Source: Gordonia aichiensis NBRC 108223
GTDB lineage: Bacteria; Actinomycetota; Actinomycetes; Mycobacteriales; Mycobacteriaceae
Reading direction: 5' to 3'
Length of the DNA: 54,819 nt
NCBI RefSeq assembly: GCF_000332975.1
Contig: NZ_BANR01000028.1
Coordinates: 1 to 54,819 of the forward strand
Shown here: in pieces, positions 19,355-28,258 of the stretch
Layout: the number at the start of each line of letters is the position of its first letter
Numbering within the stretch: position 1 is the stretch's first letter
Notes under the pieces: generated by a model
What the model was told of the DNA's origin: nothing
The model's input: only the letters and a program-made list of their open reading frames with translations
Databases searched by the model: none
Program-made: the position numbers and the translations under genes

Positions 19355-21004
19355 TCACTGTGTCGGGGCGTCGAGGTGCTTGGCCCGAAGCTCGTGGCCC
19401 TTCGACGTCAGGCAGCGGCCCGACGGGAGATCCCACTGCCAGCCGTGCAGATTGCAGGTGAGCTTCTCGCCCTCGATCACACCGAACTTCGACAGGTCGG
19501 CCTTGAGGTGCGGGCAGCGGCGCTGAATCTCCCAGCCGTCCTTGACGATCGACGCCGAGTCGTCGTGGGCTTCGGAGAACCAGCCGTCGGCATAGGCGAT
19601 CCGTTCGTCGGTGAGGCACTTGAAGAAGGTGTAGAGGTACTCGTTGTAACCGCCGATGCGCCAGGTGGTGAAGCGCGTCGACAGGAAGATGGTGTTCACC
19701 CAGTCGGGCTCTTGATCGCGCAGCACCGTGCGCACCAACTCGGGGGCGATGCGAAAACCGTAGCGGTACTTGCCTTCTCCCTCCTTGGGTTCACGCACGA
19801 TGCGATTGGGGAAGTCGAGTACGACGGTCTGTGCCTGGGGGTGATCGGCGCCGTCCTTGCTGTGGAAGTCCGGCGTGATCACCAGGCCGACCGGGTATCC
19901 GATGCCATCGCAGATCAGATCCGACTGTGCCATGATCGGCTCGAACAACTCGCGTAGCGGCTCGAGGAGCGACTCGCTGTCGTCGACGGCCCAGGTCTGC
20001 TTCTGCGCCGCGATGACCGGTGCGAACTTCTCCTTCATCCGCTCGAGGTACGCCTGCTTGTTCTCGCCGAAGACGTCGTGCGGCGCGTACGGGTGGCTGA
20101 CCTCGTCGAGCGTCGAACCGGTGAAGCGGGCAGTCGACCCCGACACCATCATCAGACCGCGATGGCGCTCGCCGTCGTCGGTGCCGTGGATGCGCATCTG
20201 CTCCAGGAAGGTCTCCTGGTCGGGGAAGATCGACGTGACATCGCCCGGGCGGGCGTTCTGGGAGGGATCGTCGATCCCGGAGCCGAAGTCGTTCAGGGCG
20301 AACAGGTCGTCGTCGAGAAACATGGGCGGCCCTGCAGAGGGGATAACCCAGGTGGCCCCGACCTGCTCGATGTAGGAGCGGGCGCGGTCCATGCCGCGTT
20401 GACGCTTCTGCGCCGCGAAGTTGGCCTTGGAGCGTTTGGGGATGTCGTAGACCATCGGATACCAGATGGCGCCCGAGTACTGAAGCATGTGGACGTCGAC
20501 GTGGCCGAACTGGTCGGCGATGACGTCGAGGTCGATGGGCCGGGCGTCGTTCATGTTGAAGGCGGTGGTCTCGCCGTCGGAGACGACGAGACCGGAGTCG
20601 CCGATCGGGCCGTCGGCCGGTGCCCGCAAGGCGATGATCATGACGTCGAGGTCGCCCTTGGGGCCGGAGACCGTCGTTTTGACCGAATCGGTGGTCTCGA
20701 CGAACTTCGTGAAGCCGAGCTTCTCGAGTTCGCGCTTGAGGTCGGGCACCGGGTAGTCGGGAAGCAGGACGGTGGCGTCCTTGCTGACGTTCTCGCGCAG
20801 ATTGCGCTCATCGAAGTGGTCGAGGTGCAGGTGTGAGACGTAGAGGTAGTCGCACTGACCGAGTGCCTTCCAGTCGAGCTCGGAGTTGTCGGGAAACGGC
20901 ACCCACGACGCGAAGTAAGTCGGATTGGTCCATGGGTCGCAGAGGATCGAACCGGCGTTGGTCTGGAGGTGGAAACCGGCGTGTCCGATGCTGGTGATCT
21001 GCAC
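19355..21004 (-). CDS. Metallo-beta-lactamase fold plus Rieske [2Fe-2S] fusion protein
   Basis: 549 aa. The N-terminal half is a UlaG-like metallo-beta-lactamase fold with SHLHLDHFD at residues 57-65 supplying metal ligands, and an LCDPW strand before it. The C-terminal 60 residues are a Rieske domain: RRCPH (about 496-499), then TCNLHGWQWDLPSGRC. The combination resembles CMP-sialic acid hydroxylase-type proteins, although there the Rieske part is at the other end. It may be an oxygenase or a hydrolase with an electron-transfer domain; the substrate is unknown. GTG start at 21004 behind GAAAGG. Followed by tetR after 10 bases. Confidence 0.82.
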   Translation of the reverse strand: MQITSIGHAGFHLQTNAGSILCDPWTNPTYFASWVPFPDNSELDWKALGQCDYLYVSHLHLDHFDERNLRENVSKDATVLLPDYPVPDLKRELEKLGFTKFVETTDSVKTTVSGPKGDLDVMIIALRAPADGPIGDSGLVVSDGETTAFNMNDARPIDLDVIADQFGHVDVHMLQYSGAIWYPMVYDIPKRSKANFAAQKRQRGMDRARSYIEQVGATWVIPSAGPPMFLDDDLFALNDFGSGIDDPSQNARPGDVTSIFPDQETFLEQMRIHGTDDGERHRGLMMVSGSTARFTGSTLDEVSHPYAPHDVFGENKQAYLERMKEKFAPVIAAQKQTWAVDDSESLLEPLRELFEPIMAQSDLICDGIGYPVGLVITPDFHSKDGADHPQAQTVVLDFPNRIVREPKEGEGKYRYGFRIAPELVRTVLRDQEPDWVNTIFLSTRFTTWRIGGYNEYLYTFFKCLTDERIAYADGWFSEAHDDSASIVKDGWEIQRRCPHLKADLSKFGVIEGEKLTCNLHGWQWDLPSGRCLTSKGHELRAKHLDAPTQ

Positions 21005-21259
21005 GTGGGGCCTTTCGTGTTCGCGCGAGCTGTTCTCGGTGGCTGGTGCGCGCGGCGGAGCTCTCGACCATCCAATCTATCGAGTGGGCGCAACTCGCGT
21101 CGTGGGCCTCAAGGCCCGACCATCGACGGTCGCGATCTGACAACTATTCATGCGCATCAGTGCAAGTAAGTGACGCCTCTATCCGGAGAAGATTGTGTCA
21201 ACGGTCACACCGTCGAAGGGTGGCCGGCCCAGATGCAGTTCGACCAGAGGGGATGCGCG
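21005..21259. other. Divergent promoter region between the MBL/Rieske gene and the aldehyde dehydrogenase
   Basis: About 255 bases with no credible gene. Short inverted repeats are present (GGGCCT and AGGCCC around 21106-21119), and a GTGTCAACGGTCACAC-like dyad near 21194-21209 lies upstream of the aldehyde dehydrogenase. I could not assign a regulator. Confidence 0.4.
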
Positions 21260-22744
21260 ATGACCGCAGTTGACGAGACGATCCGGCATGAGTTGTCGGC
21301 AGGAGCCAGAACACAACTGCTCGTGGACGGGACCTGGCGAGACGCGGCTGGCGGTGAGACCTTCGAGGATCTGAATCCCGCAACGGCGACAGCGTTGGTC
21401 AGTGTCGCGGCGGCAACCCCGCGCGACGTCGACGATGCGGTGCGTGCAGCGCGGACCAGCCTCGAGGGCGAGTGGGGTGCGACGCCCGGCGCAGTGCGTG
21501 GTGCCATCCTCAACCGGATCGCGGATCTGATCGACCGTGACGCCGACACGCTTGCCCACCTGGAGGCGCTCGACGTCGGCAAGCCCCTCGGCCAGCCGGG
21601 GATGCTCGATGTGCCCAACGCGGCTGCGACCTTCCGTCACTTCGCCGGCTGGGCCGACAAGATCACGGGTGAAACGATCCCGACGGCGGGCTATTTCGGT
21701 CAGCCCACCCACTCGTACACCGTGCGCGAACCGGTCGGTGTGATCGGTGCGATCATCCCGTGGAACACGCCGCTGATGATCGCGGCATGGAAGATCGCAC
21801 CGGCGTTGGCGGCAGGCAACACGATGGTGGTCAAGCCGCCGGAGGATGCGCCATTGTCGATTCTCCATCTCGCCGGCCTCCTGCAGGAGGCTGGACTGCC
21901 CGCCGGCGTGGTCAACGTACTTCCCGGACTCGGCGACGTGACGGGCGAAGCGATCGTGACCCACCCCGACGTCGACAAGGTCAGCTTCACCGGTAGCCCA
22001 CGCGTAGGCAAGCACATTGCGCGCGCAGCGGCGGAGACATTCAAGCGCGTGACTCTCGAACTCGGCGGCAAGTCGCCCCAGATCATCCTCGCCGACGCCG
22101 ACCTGGAGGCCGCGATCAACGGGACGGCCATGGGTCTGTTCTTCAACCAGGGTGAGGTCTGCGCCGCGGGCACGAGGGTCTTCGTGCACAGGTCTGTGTA
22201 CGACCAGGTGGTAGAGGGCTTGGCCGCTGCGGCGGCTGCGCAGGTGGTCGGCGACCCGCTCGATCCTGCGACCACCATGGGGGCACTGGTGAATGCGCGG
22301 CAACTCGACACCGTGCTCTCCTACATCGAGAGTGGCAAGGAACAGGGTGCGCGCCTCGCGGCCGGTGGCGAACGGGCCGACGGCGATGGATTCTTTGTGC
22401 GCCCGACCATTTTCGCCGATGCGACCAACGACATGAAGATCGCTCGTGAGGAGATCTTCGGTCCCGTGGGAACCGTGATCGCTTTCGACGACGTGGATGA
22501 CGCCATCGCGATGGCCAACGACACCGATTACGGTCTCGCGGCGTCGATCTGGACACGCGATGTTTCACTCGCCCACTCGCTGGCGGGCAGGGTGCGTGCC
22601 GGGGCGGTGTGGGTTAATGGCTGGGCTGCAATAGATCCTGCGCTTCCCTGGGGAGGAATGAAGACCAGTGGGGTCGGCCGCGAGCTCGGGTGGGCGGGAA
22701 TCCTCGCCAACACCGAGGAAAAGGTCGTCACCGTCGTTCTGTGA
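21260..22744 (+). CDS. NAD(P)-dependent aldehyde dehydrogenase, possibly phenylacetaldehyde-type
   Basis: 494 aa of the ALDH superfamily, oxidising an aldehyde to its acid. Catalytic residues are Glu 267 in LELGGKSPQ and Cys 301 in NQGEVCAAGTR; the cofactor motif is FTGSPRVGK and the fold motif PWNTPLMIAAWKIAPALAAGN. Start at the ATG at 21260 behind AGAGGGG; an in-frame ATG-to-start extension of 30 codons is not family-like. It is first of three co-directional genes with an alcohol dehydrogenase and a hydrolase, next to the phenylacetate cluster. I therefore favour phenylacetaldehyde (FeaB/StyD-like) as substrate, but sequence alone does not prove it. Confidence 0.9.
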   Translation: MTAVDETIRHELSAGARTQLLVDGTWRDAAGGETFEDLNPATATALVSVAAATPRDVDDAVRAARTSLEGEWGATPGAVRGAILNRIADLIDRDADTLAHLEALDVGKPLGQPGMLDVPNAAATFRHFAGWADKITGETIPTAGYFGQPTHSYTVREPVGVIGAIIPWNTPLMIAAWKIAPALAAGNTMVVKPPEDAPLSILHLAGLLQEAGLPAGVVNVLPGLGDVTGEAIVTHPDVDKVSFTGSPRVGKHIARAAAETFKRVTLELGGKSPQIILADADLEAAINGTAMGLFFNQGEVCAAGTRVFVHRSVYDQVVEGLAAAAAAQVVGDPLDPATTMGALVNARQLDTVLSYIESGKEQGARLAAGGERADGDGFFVRPTIFADATNDMKIAREEIFGPVGTVIAFDDVDDAIAMANDTDYGLAASIWTRDVSLAHSLAGRVRAGAVWVNGWAAIDPALPWGGMKTSGVGRELGWAGILANTEEKVVTVVL

Positions 22745-22807
22745 CGTCATGTCGACGTCGATGTTTCTGTAATAAACACTGCAACAACAATTCTGGGAGG
22801 ATCAACG

Positions 22808-23920
22808 ATGAAAACCCAAGCAGCAGTACTGTGGGAGCCAGGTCAGGACTGGCAGATCGAGGAACTCGAACTCGACGCTCCCCAGTGGGGTGAGGTGAAG
22901 GTCGAACTCGCCGCATCGGGTATGTGTCACTCGGACGAGCATGTCCGCGACGGCAGCGTGCCGGTCGGGATGTACCCCTACATCGGCGGTCACGAGGGGG
23001 CCGGCGTCGTGACGGAGATCGGCCCGGGAGTCAAAAGCGTCGAGGTCGGCGATCACGTTGCGCTGGGGTTCATCCCCGCGTGCGGGCGTTGTCCGTCGTG
23101 CGCCAAGGGAATGTCCAGCATCTGCGATCTCGGTGCGAACCTCCTTGCGGGGGTCCAGCTCTCCGATGGCACGGCACGCCATCACGTCAACGGCCAGGAT
23201 GCGGGGCTGATGTGTCTGCTCGGCACGTTCGCGCCGGTCACCGTCGTCAACGAGGCCTCGTGTGTGAAACTCACCAACGACATCCCGCTCGACAAGGCGG
23301 CACTCGTCGGTTGCGGTGTGACCACAGGCTGGGGTTCTTCGGTATACGCGGCAGGTGTCTCTGCAGGCGAAACCGTCGTGGTGCTGGGAATGGGTGGCGT
23401 CGGCTGCGGTGCCGTGCAGGGTGCGGCGCTCGCAGGCGCACGGCACGTCGTTCTGGTTGATCCGTCACCCTTCAAGCGTGAACAGGCCAAGGTGTTCGGG
23501 GCAACGCACGCGGTGGCAACCGTCGATGAAGCGCTCGAACTCCTGCAGGAGATCACCTGGGGCCAGCTTGCCGACAAAGTGCTGATCACGGTGGACGTCG
23601 CCCGAGGCGAGCTCGTCGGCCAGGCGATGAGCCTCGTCGCGAAAGGCGGCGTCTGCGTTCAGGTGTCGGTCGGCGATCTGACCGCCACAGATGTCACGAT
23701 GAGCCTCTTCGATCTGACCGCGATGCGAAAGACTTTCAAGGGCGCGTGGTTCGGAAACGCCAACATTCGGTTCGACATCCCGCACCTGCTGCGGCTGTAC
23801 ATGGAGGGCCAACTCAAGCTCGACGAGATGATCACACACACCTACTCTCTCGATCAGGTCAACGAGGGATACGCGGCCATGCGTAGAGCCGAGAACATCC
23901 GCGGCGTGATCATGTACTGA
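22808..23920 (+). CDS. Zinc-dependent MDR alcohol dehydrogenase (NDMA-dependent type)
   Basis: 370 aa medium-chain dehydrogenase. The catalytic zinc ligand Cys 40 is in MCHSDE, and GGHEGAG (60-66) gives His 62. The structural zinc site is Cys 92, 95, 98 and 106 (ACGRCPSCAKGMSSIC). The nucleotide motif is VLGMGGVGCGAVQGAALAGA. The pattern fits actinobacterial enzymes named nitrosodimethylaniline-dependent, which keep NAD tightly bound. The ATG at 22808 has a strong ribosome site (GGGAGGA). It lies 63 bases after the aldehyde dehydrogenase and 13 bases before the hydrolase, so together they would turn a primary alcohol into an acid. Confidence 0.9.
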   Translation: MKTQAAVLWEPGQDWQIEELELDAPQWGEVKVELAASGMCHSDEHVRDGSVPVGMYPYIGGHEGAGVVTEIGPGVKSVEVGDHVALGFIPACGRCPSCAKGMSSICDLGANLLAGVQLSDGTARHHVNGQDAGLMCLLGTFAPVTVVNEASCVKLTNDIPLDKAALVGCGVTTGWGSSVYAAGVSAGETVVVLGMGGVGCGAVQGAALAGARHVVLVDPSPFKREQAKVFGATHAVATVDEALELLQEITWGQLADKVLITVDVARGELVGQAMSLVAKGGVCVQVSVGDLTATDVTMSLFDLTAMRKTFKGAWFGNANIRFDIPHLLRLYMEGQLKLDEMITHTYSLDQVNEGYAAMRRAENIRGVIMY

Positions 23921-23933
23921 GTGGGAGCTTCTC

Positions 23934-24704
23934 ATGTCAGAACTGCGAACTCCGCTGGTGTGTCTCCACGGACTGACCGGAAGTCCACGAAACTGGGATT
24001 CGATTCGGGGGTCGGTGGAGGACTACCACCAGGTTGTCACGCCGACGATTCTCGGACACCGGGGTGGCCCGGATTTCGTTGCACGTGAGGGTATCTCGGC
24101 AGTGTCCGTGCTGGCGGACGGCATCGAACAGCAGCTGGATTCGGCCGGTGTCGGTGACGCGCATCTGGTCGGGAATTCGCTCGGCGGCTGGCTCGCACTC
24201 GAACTCGCGGCGCGCGGGAGAGCCCGATCGGTCGTGTGTCTATCGCCTGCTTTCGGTTGGTTGAAAGGAGCACACGTCGAGGCCGTGTTCCGGGGTTTCG
24301 AGGTGGGTCGGCGGGTGTACCGTGCAGTCGGCCCGGTCGGAGCAGCCGTGACCAGGTCACGGACTGCCCGGAAGATGTTGTTCGGCAGAGTGATACACAG
24401 AACCGATCAACTGGATTCTGTGTCGGCGGTAGGAATCATCGACGACAACCTCGCCTGTCGCGCCTTCCACCCGCTCATCGCAGCCTTCCGCACCGAGCCG
24501 CTTCCGGAATTGGGACCGATCGATGTGCCGGTCACCATCGCGTGGGGGACGGAGGACGTGTTGATTCCGGAATCGACCTTCGGCACCCGCTTTGCCGAAC
24601 TGGTGCCGAAGGCCGAGCGTCGCAGCATCACAGGCGTCGGGCATGTGCCCATGTACGACGATGCCGACGCTGTCTGCGCCGAGATACTGCGTGTGACAGC
24701 CTGA
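23934..24704 (+). CDS. Alpha/beta hydrolase
   Basis: 256 aa soluble hydrolase. Oxyanion-hole motif CLHGLTGSPRNW (10-21), nucleophile GNSLGG with Ser 82, likely Asp in GTEDVLIPE and His in GVGHVPMYDD near the end complete the triad. Probably an esterase feeding alcohol to the dehydrogenases upstream; the substrate is not deducible. The start at 23934 is 13 bases after the alcohol dehydrogenase stop, with GGGAG in front. A perfect hairpin follows and separates it from the convergent AraC gene. Confidence 0.82.
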   Translation: MSELRTPLVCLHGLTGSPRNWDSIRGSVEDYHQVVTPTILGHRGGPDFVAREGISAVSVLADGIEQQLDSAGVGDAHLVGNSLGGWLALELAARGRARSVVCLSPAFGWLKGAHVEAVFRGFEVGRRVYRAVGPVGAAVTRSRTARKMLFGRVIHRTDQLDSVSAVGIIDDNLACRAFHPLIAAFRTEPLPELGPIDVPVTIAWGTEDVLIPESTFGTRFAELVPKAERRSITGVGHVPMYDDADAVCAEILRVTA

Positions 24705-24734
24705 TTCAGTGTCATCTCACACAACCGTGCGCTG

Positions 24735-24771
24735 CATCCGCGGCGTGAACAGACCGTTCACGCCGCGGATG
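24735..24771. terminator. Perfect 16-bp hairpin between convergent genes
   Basis: CATCCGCGGCGTGAAC (24735-24750) pairs exactly with 24756-24771 around the loop AGACC. It lies between the stops of the hydrolase and the AraC regulator, so it should terminate both messages. Confidence 0.8.
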
Positions 24772-24803
24772 AAGCGGTCATAACGCGGCGTGCGACAGAT
24801 GCT

Positions 24804-25754
24804 CTACTGCCTGTCGCGATACTCCCGCGGGCTCATCCCGTAGGTGCTTTTGAAGAGCTTGGAGAAGTGGGCTGCGTCGACCAGTCCATTCGACGCAGCG
24901 ATGTCGCCGATGCTTCGGTGAGCCTGACGGGGATCGGCGAGATCGCGTCGACTGCGCGCCAGCCGCCGTTGCCGGATGAAGCCCGCCACCGTCTGGCCAT
25001 CGTGCGCGAAGAGCTTCTGAAGCTGACGGACCGAAATGTGATGTTTTGCAGCCACCGCGGCCGGCGACAAGGTGACGTCGCCGAGAGTGCTCTCGATGTA
25101 GGAGCGCGCCGACATCAACACCGTTTCTCCGCTGCCGAGGTGGTTGGGTGTGGCCGCGCGTAGCGCCGCACTGACCAGGTCGGCGACTGCTTCGGTGACA
25201 AGCGGATTGTCGGTGGCATCCGAATGCGGCTGTCGGACCTGCTCATCGAGCGAGGTGAGTACGGGCCGCAGCAGTGCACCGATTCCGGTTGACGATGCGA
25301 TGGTTCTGGCTGTCGCATCGCGCAATTCGTTCTCCCCGATGCGAATTGCCGCACGCTCGACCACTGCGACGAGCATCTCGAAAGAATCGTTCAGCGACAA
25401 CTCGTAGCAATGGCTGGTGTCGTAGACCGCGATATCGCCGGGACCGAGTGCTGCGACACGACCGTGCTGTGTGACGGTCGAATGACCGCGAACCTGCAGG
25501 GCGACCTTGATCACGCCGGGGTCGGCGCGTCGTATGGTGATCGGCGAACGCCGAATGCGCGCCCGGGAGCCGATCACTCCGGACATCTGGAGCTCACCGA
25601 GGTCCGCGCTGGAGAGCGCGCCGTGGAAGGGCTCGTCGGTGCTCTGGAGTGGGATGGCATCAAGCGGAACGAATGCCGACGAAATCGCCTCGCGCCATTC
25701 ATCGAACCCCGCATCCCGGAGTATCTGGGGAAAGGGTTCGCGAGTGGTCCGCAT
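24804..25754 (-). CDS. AraC-family transcriptional regulator, possibly FeaR-like
   Basis: 316 aa. The C-terminal third is an AraC DNA-binding domain with two helix-turn-helices (VTLSPAAVAAKHHISVRQLQKLFAHDG and HRSIGDIAASNGLVDAAHFSKLFKSTYGMSPREYR). The N-terminal part looks like the AraC-binding-like domain found in FeaR/NphR-type regulators (VALQVRGHSTVTQHGRVAALGPGDIAVYDTS). The ATG at 25754 is 5 bases after the paaK stop, with AAGGA in the end of paaK, so it is the last gene of the paa message. It also faces the alcohol/aldehyde dehydrogenase operon. In E. coli FeaR activates phenylacetaldehyde dehydrogenase, which makes a similar role attractive. Confidence 0.85.
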   Translation of the reverse strand: MRTTREPFPQILRDAGFDEWREAISSAFVPLDAIPLQSTDEPFHGALSSADLGELQMSGVIGSRARIRRSPITIRRADPGVIKVALQVRGHSTVTQHGRVAALGPGDIAVYDTSHCYELSLNDSFEMLVAVVERAAIRIGENELRDATARTIASSTGIGALLRPVLTSLDEQVRQPHSDATDNPLVTEAVADLVSAALRAATPNHLGSGETVLMSARSYIESTLGDVTLSPAAVAAKHHISVRQLQKLFAHDGQTVAGFIRQRRLARSRRDLADPRQAHRSIGDIAASNGLVDAAHFSKLFKSTYGMSPREYRDRQ

Positions 25755-25759
25755 CGTCG

Positions 25760-27076
25760 TCAGTCCTTGGGTCGGTTGTCCACCAGTCGCTTCGCTTTCC
25801 CTGTCGAACGCTGCAGGGAGCCCGGCTCGGCGATCATGACGTCTACGGTAACGCCGATGCGGTTCTTGATGAGTCGTTTCAGGTTTGCCGCGGCAGGGGC
25901 TCGGTGGTGTTCGGCGACGTCGGGCCTGTACTCGACGCGGACGGTCAACGTGTCCATGCGACCGGGGCGATCGAGTACACACTGGAATTGTGGAGCCAGT
26001 GCCGCTTCGGTGAGGATCAATTCCTCGATCTGTGTGGGGAAGAGGTTGACGCCACGCAGGATGATCATGTCGTCGGTACGGCCGGTCACCTTCTGCATCC
26101 GCCGCATGGTGCGAGCAGTTCCCGGGAGGAGTCGGGTGAGGTCGCGGGTGCGGTATCTGATGATGGGCATGGCCTCTTTGCTGAGAGAGGTGAAGACCAG
26201 CTCACCTTCCTCGCCGTCCGGGAGGACCTCACCGGTCATCGGGTCGATGATCTCCGGGTAGAAGTGGTCCTCCCAGATGTGCAGCCCGTCTTTCGTTTCC
26301 ACGCACTCCTGCGCAACGCCGGGACCCATGACCTCCGACAGGCCGTAGATGTCGACGGCGTCCATCGCGAGCGTGGCTTCGAGTTCTGTCCGCATCTGTT
26401 CGGTCCACGGCTCGGCTCCGAACACGCCTGTGCGCAGCGATGTTTTCGCGGGATCGATGCCCTGGCGCTGCATGGCGTCGACGATTGTCAGCATGTACGA
26501 CGGCGTCACCATGATCGCGTCGGGTTGGAAGTCCTCGATGAGTTGTATCTGTCGTTCGGTCATACCGCCCGACATCGGGATCACCGTGCAGCCCAGACGT
26601 TCTGCACCGTAGTGGGCGCCGAGTCCGCCGGTGAACAGCCCATAGCCATAGGCAACGTGCACCTTGTCACTCGGTCTTACTCCCGCCGCACGCAGACTGC
26701 GCGCAACGAGGTCGGCCCAGTTGTCGAGATCCCGACTCGTGTAGCCGACGACGGTGGGTCGCCCGGTGGTTCCCGACGACGCGTGCAGGCGGGAGATCTT
26801 GTCCTGCGCAACCGCGAACATGCCGAACGGATAGTTGTTGCGCAGGTCGGCCTTTGCGGTGAACGGGAAGAGCGCGAGATCGCCGAGACTCTTCAGGTCG
26901 TTCGGGTGAACACCCTTGGAGTCGAACGCTTGTCGATAGTGGGGAACGTTGTCGTATGCGTGCTGCAGCGTCCAGCGCAGGCGCTCGAGCTGGAGTGCGC
27001 TGATCTCGTCGCGGGAAGCGAACTCGATGTCGGACGTGTCGTGTCCGCCGGTTGAGGTCGGAAGTGTGGTGGTCAT
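25760..27076 (-). CDS. paaK: Phenylacetate-CoA ligase
   Basis: 438-aa AMP-forming ligase that activates phenylacetate to phenylacetyl-CoA, the first step of the pathway. Adenylate motif ASSGTTGRPT is near residues 99-108; further PaaK motifs are YGYGLFTGGLGAHYG, MSGGMTERQ, YGLSEVMGPGVAQEC, RTRDLTRLLPG and GRTDDMIILRGVNLFPTQIE. The ATG at 27076 is chosen; the frame stays open upstream into paaE but is not conserved. The gap to paaE is 70 bases. Followed by the araC gene after 5 bases. Confidence 0.96.
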   Translation of the reverse strand: MTTTLPTSTGGHDTSDIEFASRDEISALQLERLRWTLQHAYDNVPHYRQAFDSKGVHPNDLKSLGDLALFPFTAKADLRNNYPFGMFAVAQDKISRLHASSGTTGRPTVVGYTSRDLDNWADLVARSLRAAGVRPSDKVHVAYGYGLFTGGLGAHYGAERLGCTVIPMSGGMTERQIQLIEDFQPDAIMVTPSYMLTIVDAMQRQGIDPAKTSLRTGVFGAEPWTEQMRTELEATLAMDAVDIYGLSEVMGPGVAQECVETKDGLHIWEDHFYPEIIDPMTGEVLPDGEEGELVFTSLSKEAMPIIRYRTRDLTRLLPGTARTMRRMQKVTGRTDDMIILRGVNLFPTQIEELILTEAALAPQFQCVLDRPGRMDTLTVRVEYRPDVAEHHRAPAAANLKRLIKNRIGVTVDVMIAEPGSLQRSTGKAKRLVDNRPKD

Positions 27077-27146
27077 CGTGGACTCCGTGGTGAGGATTGT
27101 GGACTGTGTGGGATCGAGCTGAGCCGGGCGAGAACAGTGGCGTGGG

Positions 27147-28256
27147 TCAGCTGTCGAAGTCGACGGCGACGGTGTCACTGACCGGATACGTCTGACAGGT
27201 CAGGACGAACCCCGCGTCGACCTCGGACTGCTCCAGCGCGTAGTTGCGCACCATGTCGACCTCGCCGCAGGTGATCTTTGCGCGGCAGGTGCCGCACACG
27301 CCTCCCTTGCACGCGAACGGGAGGTCTGCGCGCAGGGTTTCTCCGGATTCGAGGATCGTCTCGTCGCGGGCAAGTGTGCCGGTGACCGATCGTCCGTCGA
27401 GCGTGAGGGTCACCTCGCTCGTGGGTCCGGAACCGGTTGACTCGCGGTGGCGGGCGACCGGTGGTGGAACTGCTTCGACGTAGAACAGCTCGTTGTGAAT
27501 ACGACCGGCGTCTACGCCACGTTCGGCCAGCGAGTGCTTGGCACCCTCGACCATGTCGAGTGGCCCGCAGAGCCAGAAGTCGTCGACATCGTCAGTGGGA
27601 ACCACGGTGTCGAGGATCGAGTTGAGGCGCTCGCGGTCGAGACGCCCGCTGAACAGTTCGACTTCGCGCGGTTCCCGGGACAACACGTGGATGATGTCGA
27701 ACCGCGCGCCGTACTCGTCCTTGAGGTCGGCGAGTTCCTCGGCGAACATGACCGATCGCGTACGACGATTGACGTAGATGATGGTGACCTGCGCGTCGGA
27801 GCGTTCCAACAATGACGCCGCGATCGAGAGCATCGGTGTGATGCCCGAACCTGCCGCGATCAGTAGATGTCTACCACCCGCGTGCGGGTCGGCGTAGAAG
27901 GTTCCGCTCGGTGCCATCACGTCGATCTGGTCGCCTGCGCGGACCTCGTGGACGAGCCACGAGGAGAAGAGGCCGCCATCGATTTCGCGGACACCGACTC
28001 GTGGCGCGGTACCGACGGGTGCGCAGATCGAGTACGACCGGCGATGCTCGACGCCGTCGACAACCCTACGGAGAGTGAGTGATTCGCCGGGTCGGAAGGC
28101 GAAGTGCTTGGTGAGATCGGCGGGGACCTCGAATGTCACGGCGGCGGCGTCGTCGCACAGCTGCTCGACGTCGGCGACGGTGAGAGTGTGAAAGTCTCGT
28201 GAGCGCACGGATGACCTGGCTTGTGCCGACCCGGTGGCCATGGTGGTGGTGGACAT
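27147..28256 (-). CDS. paaE: Phenylacetyl-CoA epoxidase reductase subunit
   Basis: 369-aa reductase passing electrons from NADPH through FAD and a plant-type [2Fe-2S] cluster to the PaaABC epoxidase. FAD motif RSYSIC near residue 73, NAD(P) motif IAAGSGITPMLSIA, and the ferredoxin domain at the C-terminus with Cys 316, 321, 324 and 354 (ACKGGVCGTC and LTCQT). It follows paaD after 2 bases and precedes paaK. Confidence 0.95.
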   Translation of the reverse strand: MSTTTMATGSAQARSSVRSRDFHTLTVADVEQLCDDAAAVTFEVPADLTKHFAFRPGESLTLRRVVDGVEHRRSYSICAPVGTAPRVGVREIDGGLFSSWLVHEVRAGDQIDVMAPSGTFYADPHAGGRHLLIAAGSGITPMLSIAASLLERSDAQVTIIYVNRRTRSVMFAEELADLKDEYGARFDIIHVLSREPREVELFSGRLDRERLNSILDTVVPTDDVDDFWLCGPLDMVEGAKHSLAERGVDAGRIHNELFYVEAVPPPVARHRESTGSGPTSEVTLTLDGRSVTGTLARDETILESGETLRADLPFACKGGVCGTCRAKITCGEVDMVRNYALEQSEVDAGFVLTCQTYPVSDTVAVDFDS

Positions 28257-28258
28257 CG

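Noticed and set aside
25649..27055. A 468-aa plus-strand frame
   Set aside because: Antisense to paaK and the start of the AraC gene; paaK motifs are unmistakable.
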